DNA of 64,000 nucleotides from Dastarcus helophoroides (GCA_028583605.1 CM053327.1:38225626-38289625); one strand, 5' to 3'; shown: positions 45,699 to 57,995, numbered from the stretch's first letter. Numbers and translations: made by a program. The notes: generated by a model not told the origin, from the letters alone.

Positions 45699-46633
45699 TC
45701 TGGTAAAGGCGAATTCACTTTTTGAGGCATTTCACGAAGCGATTCCAAGCAAAAGGGACTCATACGTGACAAATAGGGGGGCATTTCACGTCCATTTCAC
45801 TACGCGAAAAATGACAAATGTAGACAAACACAAACACGGGCTATGCTAAATGTCAAACACAGATGTCTCTCGAAGAGCCAAGGTCAGCCAATGGCGGCAT
45901 AAAAAAAACCCTGTAAGAAATCTACATTTTTTTCAAACATTTGTAAAAATTGTTACCATTTAAATTATTTTATTACTTTATATAAACATTTTTTTCATTT
46001 AAAATGTAAACTGTCAACTTGGCTTGTTTATTTAGTTATTTAAATTTGTCTACCCACAGATTTGTAATAAATCTGTGGTCTAAAAATAACTGTTCTAGAG
46101 ACCGGACTTATATGCATCATAAATTTATTAGATTGAATTTTCAGAGCTTTACCTAAGTTTGCCGTATTTCATCAGCAATTGTAGCGATTTTTGAATTAGG
46201 TTCTTCAAGTAAACAGTTCGCAGTTCTGTTTCTACAATATTAAAAAAATTACATAGGTTAACGTGTAAATACCATAGTAATAAATTCCAGAAGCTGACGT
46301 CATGGCCGCCATTTTTGTTGCAGCCCATTTTAAATAAAGAGAGCTTCACACGTAAAGTGCTATTAGCTTGCTTTAAAAATAAAATTATTTTAACAATTTC
46401 GACTACTTTTAAATTCAAAAAAATTTTAATTTTAGGATTAATGCGAATTTTCTAATTTAAACTCAAAATTTAGACTTTAACCTTGAAATTTCAATTTGTC
46501 CTTAAATATTCCTATTTTACATTCAATTCAGTCTTAAATATAAAGCTGCGATTTTCGATTAATATTTCAACATTTTTTTACTAAGAAAAGTTAATATTTT
46601 GATATTAAAATTGAAAATTCGAATAATACTCGT

Positions 46634-46820
46634 CAGTGGCGTAGCGAGCTTAACTTGCGCCCGAGGCACAATACCTTTTAAGCGTCCCTTCCCCCTCTTA
46701 CTCGAAAACCATATAATATTACATGTAAAATGAAAATTATCCAGCAATTTTCTATTTTGCGGACCATTTGGCGCCACTTTGTGAGTAGCGCCCAATTGCC
46801 CACCCCTCGCTACGCCGCTG
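46634..46820. mobile_element. 187-bp hAT-type MITE with perfect 8-bp target duplication
   Basis: The ends are inverted repeats CAGTGGCGTAGCGAG (left) and CAGCGGCGTAGCGAG (right, read inward), 14 of 15 identical. Both flanks carry ATACTCGT (46626-46633 and 46821-46828), an exact 8-bp target-site duplication as made by hAT transposases. No coding capacity, so non-autonomous. Confidence 0.9.
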
Positions 46821-46828
46821 ATACTCGT

Positions 46829-47052
46829 GCACTAACGCACTAGTACACTGCATTTTGTATGTTTGTTTACGTTTAACTAACGATTCGGTTGACATTTGGC
46901 GAAAATAATAAGTAAACACATAAATTGCGCATTCCCCGAGACGAAAGTCTTCGTGCGGTGCGTTCAGCGTTCTCGAGCTAACCTCTAGCCGACAGCAACA
47001 AAAAATTCGCCTCCCGGATAAAGCGCCCACGGATAATTCAGGTTCTACTGTA
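46829..47052 (-). mobile_element. Fragment with a pogo/Tigger-like terminus
   Basis: At 47050 the sequence, read on the minus strand, starts CAGTAGAACCTGAATTATCC after a TA dinucleotide, which is the typical end of pogo/Tigger (Tc1-mariner superfamily) elements. No matching opposite end was found nearby, and the hAT-type MITE lies immediately to its left. The left boundary given is a guess. Confidence 0.5.
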
Positions 47053-48181
47053 TGTATAAATTATAAACTTGGAATTTATACTTGCAATTCAAGAATAAAT
47101 TCAAAATTAGACATTTTTCTTCAAATTCAACTTTAATCTTGAAGTGTCGACTATTTTCTCGAAATCTATAGGTTCAAAAGTCAAAATTTCGAACAAAATG
47201 TCGAAATTTTAAAGTGGAAGATTGAGATATTTAATTCAGGTAAATATTTTGACTTCAAGAGAAATGGTTTTGTAGACATTCCAAAATTTGTTTGACCTCA
47301 TACCTCCTCTAACACCTAATTACAGCTTAAAATTTCAACTTAAGAGGTAAAATTTCCAAATTGTCAATTTTTAAAAAATTTTGAAAATTTCATTTTATTA
47401 TATTTCAGAATATATAACATTATTTATGACGTGTCATTTAAAAGTCAAATGAAAAACCTATTTTAAATTTGGACCTCTGAAATACTGAAAAATTTGAAAT
47501 TTTATAAAAAATCCCAGAAAAATGTATAAATAAAAGTAAATATTTTTCAAAATTTTATGTTTCACCTCTTGAAATTTTAACTTTCATTTCTGAATTTTAA
47601 ACTTTTTTAAACGATTCCCAGCCTTTTCTAAAAAATTTGATTTTAAAGTTGAAGAATTGAATCAAAAAATTTATAAATTATTATTTTGAAAATTTGTACC
47701 ATAATAAACGAAATGTTTTTCCCAAAAATATATTTATAACCTAATTTTAAATAATAAATAAAATTAATAAACATAAACTAATTGGAGAAATTTCAATTTG
47801 TATAAATTATGTTGCTATAGCTATTAGGAAAGTTGTAAAATTTTTGCCCTTAATTTCTGAAATAAAAAAAATGATCACAATCGATTAAAACACATGAATA
47901 TAATATGAATTTAAATATAGCAGCTTCCGTCTTATACAAAATGGCGTTGTGACGTCACACCTATATTGAAATACATATTGATCGGTCTCTGCAGCGGAGC
48001 ATAGAGTTTAATGTGTGGGGACTTTTTACTTTCGCGATCTCCGTTGATAGCCCTGCCTTTCATTCACCAACTTTAATGGTGGTTTGACTTCGCTGTTCCT
48101 TTATGGGAATTATTTCGCGAATTATTTAAAACATCTCGCTGTAATTCATCTAACTTTAACTGAATTAATAAACAAACGATA

Positions 48182-48789
48182 ATGGCTGATAAGGTATGTT
48201 ACTTATTTCGACCTAAGTTATCTTATTTTAACCTAAAATTTAATGTTTTGTACAGGCAGAAGAACAAGTCAAAAAGAAGAGGACTTTCAAAAAATTCACC
48301 TACAGGGGTGTCGATTTGGACCAACTTTTGGACATTTCCAAGTAAGTTTCGCCCGTTTCTATTTTAATTTTATCACGTACGCGTAATTTCGATGTGTATT
48401 ACAATTGGCAACATAACCTCAAAATCGTGTTTATTTTCAGTGACCAGTTGATGGAATTGATGCACTGCCGCGCCCGCAGGCGCTTCAGTCGCGGTCTTAA
48501 ACGCAAACCGATGGCTTTGGTCAAAAAACTGAGGAAAGCCAAGAAAGAGGCACCACCACTAGAAAAGCCTGAAATCGTCAAGACCCACTTGAGGAACATG
48601 ATCATCGTTCCTGAAATGGTCGGCTCAATCGTCGGCGTCTACAACGGGAAAGCTTTCACGCAAGTCGAAATTAAGCCTGAGATGATCGGTCACTACCTTG
48701 GGGAATTCTCGCTAACCTACAAACCTGTCAAGCACGGTCGGCCCGGTATTGGTGCCACCCACAGTTCGCGTTTTATTCCTCTCAAGTAA
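48182..48789 (+). CDS. RpS15: 40S ribosomal protein S15 (uS19)
   Basis: Three exons, 48182-48193 (MADK), 48256-48341 and 48441-48789, encode 148 residues with no frame break. The protein contains [19 protein letters not shown], the [20 protein letters not shown] segment, [16 protein letters not shown] and the C-terminal [17 protein letters not shown], matching cytosolic uS19 essentially along its full length. It belongs in the head of the small ribosomal subunit. A short first coding exon is usual for insect ribosomal protein genes. Confidence 0.98.
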
Positions 48790-49226
48790 ATTTATATGTT
48801 AAGTTGTAATAAAGTTATTTGAGATAAAGTTGTGTTTTATTGTCGGTTTGGAATTCCAATTTATTATTTTAGTGTTGTGAGGGTGTGTTTAGGTTAGACA
48901 CTTATTCTGTACATTTCTCTCTGACATAAGTGTCAACTAGGCTGAGTGACTACTACACAGCGGAGGAGACAGCTTTTTTTAGGATAGTTAAACTTATATA
49001 TGTTATACATAAAGCGGCATTTCGAAGAGATGCATCATTCTGAGAAAATTTACTGCACAGCGCTGAGTAGCTAGCTAATCAGTTTTCATTAAAATATTAA
49101 TAATTATATGGATGTAGTTAAAAAGTGAAGGAAAACAAAAGTAAATAGCTTCTGAATTTTATTAGAATTAAAAGTATTAAACCCTGTTACAAGAAATCAT
49201 GACAAAATAGTAATAAAAAGATATAT
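48790..49226. other. Short convergent intergenic region
   Basis: 3' ends of RpS15 (+) and the ALDH16 gene (-). A+T-rich; nothing else seen. Confidence 0.5.
48808..48813 (+). promoter_or_regulatory. Polyadenylation signal of RpS15
   Basis: AATAAA 19 bp after the RpS15 stop codon; a very short 3' UTR, as is typical for ribosomal protein genes. Confidence 0.75.
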
Positions 49227-52200
49227 TTAGGCAAATGAAAATGTTCCACTGGACCATACATTTTTGGATAAAGTCACTTTATTAACGATATCCTCCCAAT
49301 TTTCTGAGCAGGTGGAATAGCGCAAATAATTAACTAAATCGCTACCAAAAGGGTTGCAAAGTCCTACCCCAATGTACGAATTCAGTTCCTTATGTGATGT
49401 AACAGCTTTTGCAATCTGAGGGGAACAATTCAGCACTATGATAACACCCCCAAGTTGATTGGATATTTCTTCATAGAAATTGCTTGGTTGGGATCCTTGA
49501 TTCAAGAGAATAACAACATTTCCTTCGGCTAAGGCCGCCACAAGCAATTTTTTATTATGCGTCTCGATCGCTTGTCGCTGTTCAATCGCTAGTAAACCCC
49601 GCGCAACTCTATAGATTTTCACATCGAAACCCGATGATGTAAAAGCGGAATTTCGACCGTAATTACCGCAGCTGTAATCGAAAATGGCATCAATCCATTC
49701 GTTGATCCAAGCTTCTGATTTGGCGCCGCTAGTGCTGAAAAAAAAAATCAACTCAAAATTAGCACTTTTTTAAAAGACACATACCTAAAGGTCAGATCCT
49801 GGAGTTTCAATATTCGTTCTCTTCGTGGAATTTTGGACCAAACTGCTTGAATTTTCTTAGCTTTGGTCATTGTGTCTGTTAGATCGACGTCGCCTTCTCC
49901 TGGGGATGCAACCAATTCGAACTTCCCTAGCTTTTGGTGGTTGGCCCACTGCTGGAAACCTTGCAACAAGCGCATAATCAAGCTCGCATCCGGGGATATT
50001 CTTCGGGAGGGGCTCACATCTCAAAGAATAATACCTACACTGTACAGGGTCTGCCCAGAATAACACTACTTTTTGAACCCCTCTCTCATGCTAGTAGCAC
50101 AAAAATTCTCATTCCCCAGCTTCCGTTATTAGAAAAAAGTCAACGATATTAAAAATTGAAACGATTTTTCAATTCTTAACTGACTGGTCTGGAATTTGGA
50201 AAACCTGTTTCGAAATATTAGGGAAAAAGCAACGTTTCGAGAAGTACTGTTGGAATTTTGAAAGAAAAAACTATCCAGAAAATTTTAAATACAAAGTCGA
50301 AATTTCGAAAAGTAACTTTTTCTTGAAATTTCAAACTTGATCCGAACTTTTTTTTGGAAAATTTTTACCTTCTCAACATTTTTTCTTTTCATGCAATTTC
50401 AGTTTTTAACTCGAAATTATGCGAATCTCGCAATTTTTGAAGCCAATTTTTTTTCAAAGTTAAAATCTAGAGTGGACTTTTGAAGCTTCTGAAAATGTTT
50501 TCTGAAAAATCGATGATCGCTACCTTCCGTCCCTCCAAAGTGGCCGCGGCCGCTGCCCTTCCACGCTGAAATCGCCACTTCCGGCGTGAATCGATTGAAG
50601 CAATTGATCCAAACGTTGTTAACCTGAAACGATTCATTAGGCGCGCGCGCCGGTGATTGACCAACTGGAAGCGACTCACGTTCAATTTCGAAGCCATTTC
50701 GTTGGCCAAGTTCAAGTTTTCCGTCCAGACGCTGGCGGCGAAACCCGTGGCGCGAATTATTGGCCAAAGCTACCGCTTCATTCGCGTGCCGGAAGGCCAC
50801 GATGTTGCCAAATGGAACAGAGTTGAATTTATCAGCGGCGAGGACATTATTCGGACACAGTTTGCCCCCAATAAGGAGTGTCGCTTTAAATTTGGAGTTA
50901 CCATGTTGGAAGACTTCGATGCCGGTCTTGAGCCCTTCAGCGGCGACAGCGTTCGTCAGAGGACACCTAGTTTCGGGGATATCTGTCTGTTTGTCGAAGG
51001 GATTGCCAATTTTTTTATTTGATAGCAGACTTTTGATTTTCTCGATGAAGACATTATAAACGGATTCTTGTACTAGAATGTCGCGGGCGCCCCAAGGTAA
51101 CTGAAAAATTTAAATGTGAACGAGTTAGGGCGTTTGATGGAGGACGAACCATTCCACGATGAGACCAGATAGACTCTACTATGATTTCACAGGCCGAATC
51201 CAAGTCAGCGCTTTCGAATACTATTACTGGAGTTTTGGAATGGCAAACTGAAAGTTGTCATCATAAGAATAATTATGACATGGGGCCTATGGATTGGAAT
51301 TAGGCGAATGCTCGCGGCATCGTAGATAGGGGCTATCCACGGGACCGGCTGCATTTTGAGTTTTGATTTCTACAAAAGATAATTATAGCAATCTTTTGGG
51401 GCCCAAAATACAGAATTTGTATCGCCGCTCATACCCCTACCTAGGACACTAAGCTCTCGCAATCTAGTTCTGTAAATTATCCTGTTCACTATGCACCTAC
51501 CTACATAAACGTTTTTGGTTAAATTTTCAATCTGCCTATAAAAGTCCTTGTATACGTTATCAAAAATGGTCACAGTATCAACATGATCATTAGTAAAGAT
51601 CGATAAAACCTCAGGTGATTCTGGAACCGTGCTTGCCATTTTTATAACGTTCTTTGGAAAACTAAAATTTGAAATTCAATAAAAATGTCGCCGAAACAGC
51701 GGTTCAGTTTGATATACCCAATTTTCTCGGACAATTCCAAAAGGAATGCGGTGACGGGAAGAATAAGCCTTCCGACGACTAGACAAACCGGTTGGCCAGC
51801 GGCCAATGCTGGCCCTAGGAGGTAACCAATGTATGGGAGCCAATAATGACCGTGTAAAATACCGACGGCAACCTCTGGAATTTAAAATACGCAAAATATT
51901 GAATAAGTCTAAAAAAATCAGTGTTTAAAAAAGTCGAAAATTTAAAAAAAAATTTTTTTCGAAAAATGTTGAACAAAAGAATCAAAAGTTCCAAAAAAAA
52001 AGGACAAATCTAGACGATTTAACCTCTACCAATCCTGATTACCTCCCGTGGTTTTATTTTGAGTCCCTCTTACGGCAAAACCTGAATAATAATTTAAAAT
52101 GTCACAGAGAGCAACTATGGATTTCTTGGTATCTTTTTTCAGAACATTTCTAAAACACATCTCTAACTGGCATAACATTTCCGAATTTTTTTGAATTTCC

Positions 52201-52461
52201 TTTGCGAATCTACAAGGAAAAACTACATAAATCTACGCCAGTAATATTTTACAATACATACTTTCTAATAAGTTCTCGTTTTCTAAGACCAGGAAGCTTA
52301 AACCATTGTGTGCTTCCGCTTAAAGATTTAATGTTTTTTTCGATGATATCGTCTGATTGATCGGGTAGTTGAATTACCACATCCTTTACCCGAAATTCGG
52401 GGCTACCGTACGAAATAACGTAACTGGGAAGTGACGGAATGAATTTAGTTTGGAGCCAATC
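49227..52461 (-). CDS. ALDH16A1: ALDH16-family aldehyde dehydrogenase-like protein (5' exon not found)
   Basis: Nine exons read right to left: 52262-52461, 52043-52209, 51718-51874, 51501-51661, 51150-51247, 50680-51100, 50524-50623, about 50045-49785, and 49734-49227. Phases agree at every junction except around 50045, where the acceptor is unclear and the frame is broken. A further extra T lies near 50746. The order of ALDH segments (YWLPYIGYLLGPALAAGQ, KTPVIVFESADLDSA, NIVAFRHANEAVALANNSRHG, VNNVWINCFN) followed by a second, shortened ALDH-like domain (SKIPRRERILKLQDLTFR, then LVAALAEGNVVILLNQGS) matches ALDH16A1. At the place of the catalytic cysteine the sequence reads SHRGM-LPWGARDILVQES, with no cysteine, so domain 1 is probably inactive as in human ALDH16A1. 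The first exon, with the start codon, was not identified. Function is unknown; a scaffold role is inferred. Confidence 0.82.
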
Positions 52462-53264
52462 CTAAAACATGCCTCAGTTATTTATCCTCTAAAATTTCGA
52501 GCCTCTCTGCAATCAGATGACTTTTTCATTTGAACGCCCGATATTTTTTATAACATATTCTATGACAAAACATTTTAATCAAGCGTTATCTGTGGTCTAC
52601 TGTTCACACAGTTTTGTTAGAGCAGATAGTCTGTGGTCTGCGAAAGACCAGTTGCACGTGAACAATTTTTAATCTGTCGATAATTTTGTGTCTAACAACA
52701 GTTATAATATCGGCCAAATTTTAATCACTCATGTGCGGATTCGAATATAACATCATTTCGCAGTAATCTAATTGTGATCAGCTGATGCAAAAATCGTTCA
52801 TGCGTGGCTAGCCTTAGACCACAGATATGCTTTGTGTCCGCGATGGCGTCAGGACACTCTGTCAGGCTTGCAAACCTATAAATGACGAAATATTTTACAA
52901 TTGCTGTAATTTTCATTTTATACATATAATAGGGGGTGACATGACCTGATTTTTTCAACATTATTTGTCATGTTTTTTAATTTTATTTAACATTTCTTCG
53001 GCCTAATGCTTCCGGTCAATAAGAGTTCACCATGAAGAATAATATTTGTCATTTATAGTGGTCATTTGTGCACTTTGACGTCTTTTTAGAACTGTGGCTA
53101 CTGATGAATGATGGTGAAATCTCGTTATCATTATATTGTATGTTGTTGTTAAATTATGCAGTTTTTATTCTACATGATGGTCTCTTGTTGGTTGGAAACA
53201 TTATGTTTATTAATTTTATTTAACATTTCTGCGATCCAGTGTGGTAATATTTAAATTTTTATTA

Positions 53265-53402
53265 ATGAAAGTTGACAGTTGCGGTTTTTGTAACCTTAAT
53301 TTGAAAGTGATGAAGTGCAAGTTTTACGCGGTTCCAAAAAAAATCAAACGAATGAAGACAAAACACGTGAAATTTGACGAAGACGGCGAAAAATGCTGGT
53401 GA
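53265..53402 (+). CDS. Possible 45-residue lysine-rich small protein
   Basis: ATG at 53265 to TGA at 53400-53402. The peptide starts MKVDSCGFCNLNLKVMKC, is basic (VPKKIKRMKTKHVKF) and ends DEDGEKCW. A CxxC plus a third and fourth cysteine are visible. AATAAA follows at 53492-53497. The sequence is less A+T-rich than its surroundings. No family recognised; it may equally be a fragment of a transposon-encoded protein, since repeat modules flank it. Confidence 0.25.
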   Translation: MKVDSCGFCNLNLKVMKCKFYAVPKKIKRMKTKHVKFDEDGEKCW

Positions 53403-53996
53403 ATAAAATTTAAAATTTTTGCTCAAACGTGTTTAATATATTGTAGTAGATTCAAAAGCTTTAATAATTCTGTGACCCTGTAACCTAACCTAATAAAAAT
53501 AAACGATTCACTTATCCATTGTTTTATTCAACTGCACGAGTTTGAACGTTTTTGTCCATTAAAAAGAAACCACATCTGGAGCTTTTAAATATTTACAAAA
53601 ACCAGTGAAAAGATCATCACAAAATACACAACATTTTGGCAATTATTAACCAAACCATAGTTCACAACAAATAAACTTTATTAACGACAAAAAACGCGAC
53701 ATAGTTGACAAAAGCCGCGGATCTATGGAATCTTTTTTTAAAGCTTGGATATACCGAGAATGATTTAGAAAATCTCCACCACCAATGTTAATTAATGATG
53801 CACAATAAAAACACAGAAGAGATAAATATGTTATAGTCCATTTCATAAGAATCTGCATAAGAGTTAGCTGTCGACTTCTAATATTATAGTGGCAACAGCA
53901 AGAACTAGTAATATTTCGAGATGGTCGTGTGGTAGTGCCGTGACATTTCCTAATGGTGTTCTGTGCTTAGAGCAAATATGTATTACATATATGGTT

Positions 53997-54342
53997 TAGA
54001 GATGCAAGGATATATCGGTCGACCGATAATATCGAAGCAAAAACATCGATATTTATATCAATGTTATAACATTGTCGATATGTATTATCGATATTGCCCA
54101 TAGCCGATACCTCGTCGCCAATGACGGGAATCGGCACTATAAAAATATGAAGGACAATTTTTTCTTGTAACCAAAAATAACACGTCCGAAGTATACGCGG
54201 AAATTTCAAAGTGGAGACCATTTAAAAATTGTTTTCATTTCCACAATATCGATAAAATATTTTTCGATATTATCGATATTTGCTTGCTGTCAAAATTTAT
54301 AGTCTATATTTTTATCGATATTAAAATTATCTTGCATCTCTA
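53997..54342. mobile_element. 346-bp MITE-like element with TATCGATA clusters
   Basis: Perfect 12-bp inverted ends TAGAGATGCAAG / CTTGCATCTCTA. The inside holds a perfect 16-bp palindrome TATCGGTCGACCGATA (54013-54028) and four exact TATCGATA octamers at 54086, 54247, 54271 and 54313. Flanking 8-mers are not clearly duplicated, so the insertion is old or the superfamily assignment (hAT-like by its ends) is uncertain. Confidence 0.7.
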
Positions 54343-55849
54343 TCTGTGTTTTTTAATTTTATTTAACATTTCATTCGGCCCAGTTTGGAAATATTTAAAT
54401 TTTTATTGTTTGTGGACAATATTCTAAAACAGTTTCTGAAATATGACTACGTGATATTTAAATTTATTTAAAACGTCACCTTCATGACAGCTGATAAAAT
54501 AAGAGGTTAGTTTATTTTACATAGAATAGGAAAAATGATAGAAGACCTAAAATTAGATATGAAAAAAAAAAAAATAAGAGTCACCATGAAGAATCTATCT
54601 GTGTTCTTAAAATCCTAACCTAAATGTGATTAAATATTTTGGTTTGTTGTGGAGTGTTTTAAGAATGGTTCTTTTATATTTGATGTCAATTTCTACTGAA
54701 AATGATTACATTGGAGGTAATAGTAATAAAAATAATATATGGAAAACATTTGTTCCGATTATTTCCGCCAAATAACCCGTGAAATATAGGCAGCACATTC
54801 TTCACCAGAATGTTTACGCGTGAAGCCCGCTTTAGTTTTAGTGACTTTTCTAAAGATTAATTTATTACTTATGCTAGTTATGCAGATTATCAGAAATTGA
54901 ATATATAATTAAGTACAAACTATTTGAAAATATAGCTATTTTCAAATTAAAATTTAAAAATTTTCTTTATTGAACACTACACTTACATTTAGTTGAGCTT
55001 CGCATAAAGGGTGAGCTCTCTAGTTATTACTAATAAGAACTGACAAAAGTTAAGCTACAAACTATAATTATATTACGTTAGATGCACTCCATCAGGTTCT
55101 AGGTTTAAACAAAACATAAAAAGGCGCTAAGCTCTTACAACTATGATGTCATTCCTCCTAACTTCGGAAATACTTCGAATATATGCAAAATTCATATCTA
55201 TTAAACTTTATTAACGATAAAATGTCAATTATATGCAAGATTAAAAAAATCATTCTGTGAGCAACAGTTTATAAATATCATCAGTGGTCAACGTCAAAGA
55301 AAATTTCGCAGCAGCTTAACAAAAAAACCGCACGCAACACTTGAAATTTTCAGCACAATATATTCGGTATTGTTCACAAAAATACAATTTTAGCGCAATA
55401 TATGCATACCAAAGCTTCTTTGCATTCCTCAATATTTTCCCCACAATCCATTGTATTGAAAATCATTTTTATAACTTCACTATTACAACTAGAGGTGGTA
55501 TGATGCATTTTTGTATTTTAAAAGAATCTTTCATCGATGCTAAGCCGTAAACGTTTATAAGAATACTTAATGTTAAGTGTTATCGTCGAGTTATCTACAT
55601 AAAACGTATGTTATCTTGTTTTTTCAATCAATGTTTTGTTGTTCTGATAAATATAACCTAATAAACTTCTTCCGATTATTTGTCAACACGTCTGAGGTTG
55701 ACTTTGGAACTACTATTTTGATACTTATTTAATCTACTAGATTTTGCCATTTTGAACTGGTATTGCGTAGATTTGGTAATTAATGAATTTAGAATCCATT
55801 CTTGATTGCTTTTGTTGGTAAAATGATTTTTAAATTACAAATAATTTAA

Positions 55850-56545
55850 AACATAAACTAATTTAAAATTTATACAGCAATATTGCTTAGGCAACCCATT
55901 ATACAGAGCAGCGTAATATGGGTGACGCGTCAACTCTTAAGAAGGATTTAAAACCCAGAATATTGCTGTTTTGATGTGGTAATATGTGGAATTGTTGGTT
56001 AACAAATTAGAAATGACTATTTTTGTTTTTATTACTATCAAAATTTTTAAATTTTAAAATTTAAAACCCATCTATATAGCAATATTGATTTGGCAATCTA
56101 TTACACAGCAGAAGTGTTGTAAGGGTAGCACATCTAATTTAAATACTACTCAAAACCCAAAATATTGTTGGTTTGGACTGGCATTCTGTGGAATTGCTGG
56201 TTAACAAATTTAAAATTGCTATTTTTAATATAATAATTTTTAAATTTAAAAAATTTGACACACATATAACAATGTTGTTCCGGCAACCTATTATACGGCA
56301 GAAGTGTTACAAGGGTGGCGTATCCAATCTAAAGACACTTAAGATGCAAAATATTGTTATTTTAAACTGACATTCGGTACAATTACTCATGAACAAATTG
56401 AAAATTGCCATTTTTGCTTTTATTTTAAAAATAATTTTTGAATTTTAAATATTTAAAACACACATATAGCAATGTTGTTTTGGCAACCAATTATATAGCA
56501 GAAGTGTTATAAGGGTGACCTATCTAATCTAAAGAACGAGCTAGA
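55850..56545. repeat. ~200-bp tandem repeat, about 3.5 copies
   Basis: Cores GGCAACCCATTATACAG and variants occur at 55890, 56092, 56282 and 56482, each followed by GCAGAAGTGTTRTAAGGGT and, further on, AAAATATTGTT and GGAATTGCTGGTTAACAAAT. Spacing is 190-202 bp with 15-25% visible divergence. A single copy of the core is also at 36368-36412. Confidence 0.85.
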
Positions 56546-56896
56546 TCTAAATTTTTGTTCTAATTTTAACTCGAAATTTTGGGATAAGAAAAAAGATAAC
56601 GAAGAAAAAAAACGAAGAAGAAGACGTAGGAGAAGAAGGGGATGAAAAGAATATAGCGAAAAAGAGGACGATGAAATAGGAGAACTAGAGAAAGTAGAAA
56701 ACGAAGAAAAAGAAAAAAGTCGAAACTTTGAATAATTGTTTATCTTAAGGTTCTCAGAAAACCTCGGTTTTAATATGTGAGTGATTTATTAAATAAACAG
56801 TATAACATGTTAATGCTTTATCAAATACAACTAAATAACAATAACTATATTAATGATTATCATCGGTTATCGCAATAAAGTCGAAAAAACGCTCGC

Positions 56897-57887
56897 TTAA
56901 AGCTCCTCCGGTACCATTTTCAAAAGGGCCATCTTCTTCTTAGCCACTTTGGATATCAACACATCAATCGGTTTCCGCGTATCGTACAGAGATGGCGCGT
57001 TGAATATAATAATGCCCGTTCCGATGACGCAGGCCAAAGTAAAAATCCAAAGAAAGAGGCGATCGAGCACCATGGCCACGTACTTCCAGTCTTCCTCCAC
57101 CTGAAACCAATTTCAACATTCATAGATAAACGGAATTAGAACACCAGCGATAAAACTATGCATAAATAATTATTAAATGTAAAATTGGAAGCCATCTCAG
57201 TGACGATATTGTTAGATTCTCCCAAAAATATTTAAGCTTGGCAGTCGTATTTTGAATTATCTAATTCTGATTTGCTCAATTTTGTGATGTCCAATCCATA
57301 TTTGATGATTTAATTAGTCCATAACGTGTCGTTTTCAAGTTACGATCGTCCAAATGGTAAAATAGCGTGATTTTGCTTTCGAAATGTCTGCCTTGAATAG
57401 GACTCATATTCTGGAATCAGGTGATCGTAAAACGTGTTTGTTTCGACCAACTTTGAGACACAAATTCCATACTTGCTAAAAAATTTTTTCCATGATTTAT
57501 TATTTCGAATTTATAATCCCTTAAATGGTCAAAAATGACACGATTTTGCTGTAGAAACGTCTCTCCGACTTATGAGAGGGAGATTGTTATGACAGTCGTT
57601 TTTTAAATTATCTAATCTCAAAGTATATCTGATTTGCTCAATTTTGAGACGCCGAATCCATATTTGCTCATTTAAGTTGGTTAGTTTTCGAGTTACACGC
57701 CTCTAAACGGTAGTTTTCTTGATTTGAAAAACTTTCAAGTGTACAATCTTAAAAAGTAATGCACTTAAACGACCGACTTGAGGAAATTCCTAAAAGAACC
57801 ATCGTTGGAAATTAAAACTCTTCCAAAAATCAAGACCCACTTTCACAACTCGAGTAAATCGTTAAGAGGAAGGAGGAGGAAGAAGAA

Positions 57888-57946
<59 letters not shown>

Positions 57947-57995
57947 AGAAGAAGAGGAAGAGGAAGAGGAAGAGGAAGAGGAAGAAGAAGAAGAA

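Larger units (their letters stand above)
45699..48181. other. Intergenic DNA with two transposon remnants
   Basis: Divergent region between UBTD (-) and RpS15 (+). It contains a hAT-type MITE (46634-46820) and a pogo/Tigger-like terminal end (to 47050). The rest is A+T-rich with no coding exon. The RpS15 transcription start probably lies near 48020-48060, where pyrimidine-rich CTTTTTACTTTCGCG and CCTTTCATTCACC could serve as a 5' TOP sequence. Confidence 0.5.
52462..56896. other. Long intergenic region rich in repeats
   Basis: Between the ALDH16 5' end and the nAChR 3' end. It contains a possible 45-codon frame (53265-53402), a MITE-like element (53997-54342), three copies of a TTTAATTTTATTTAACATTT module (near 52977, 53210 and 54353) and a ~200-bp tandem repeat (55850-56545). 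The first ALDH16 exon may lie near its left end but was not found. Confidence 0.5.

Noticed and set aside
46752..47030. 92-codon minus-strand frame next to the MITE
   Set aside because: Crosses the MITE boundary and a transposon end; at most a transposase remnant.
53479..53492. TAACCTAACCTAA as insect telomeric (TTAGG)n
   Set aside because: Only two units and interspersed single copies elsewhere in the window; no array.
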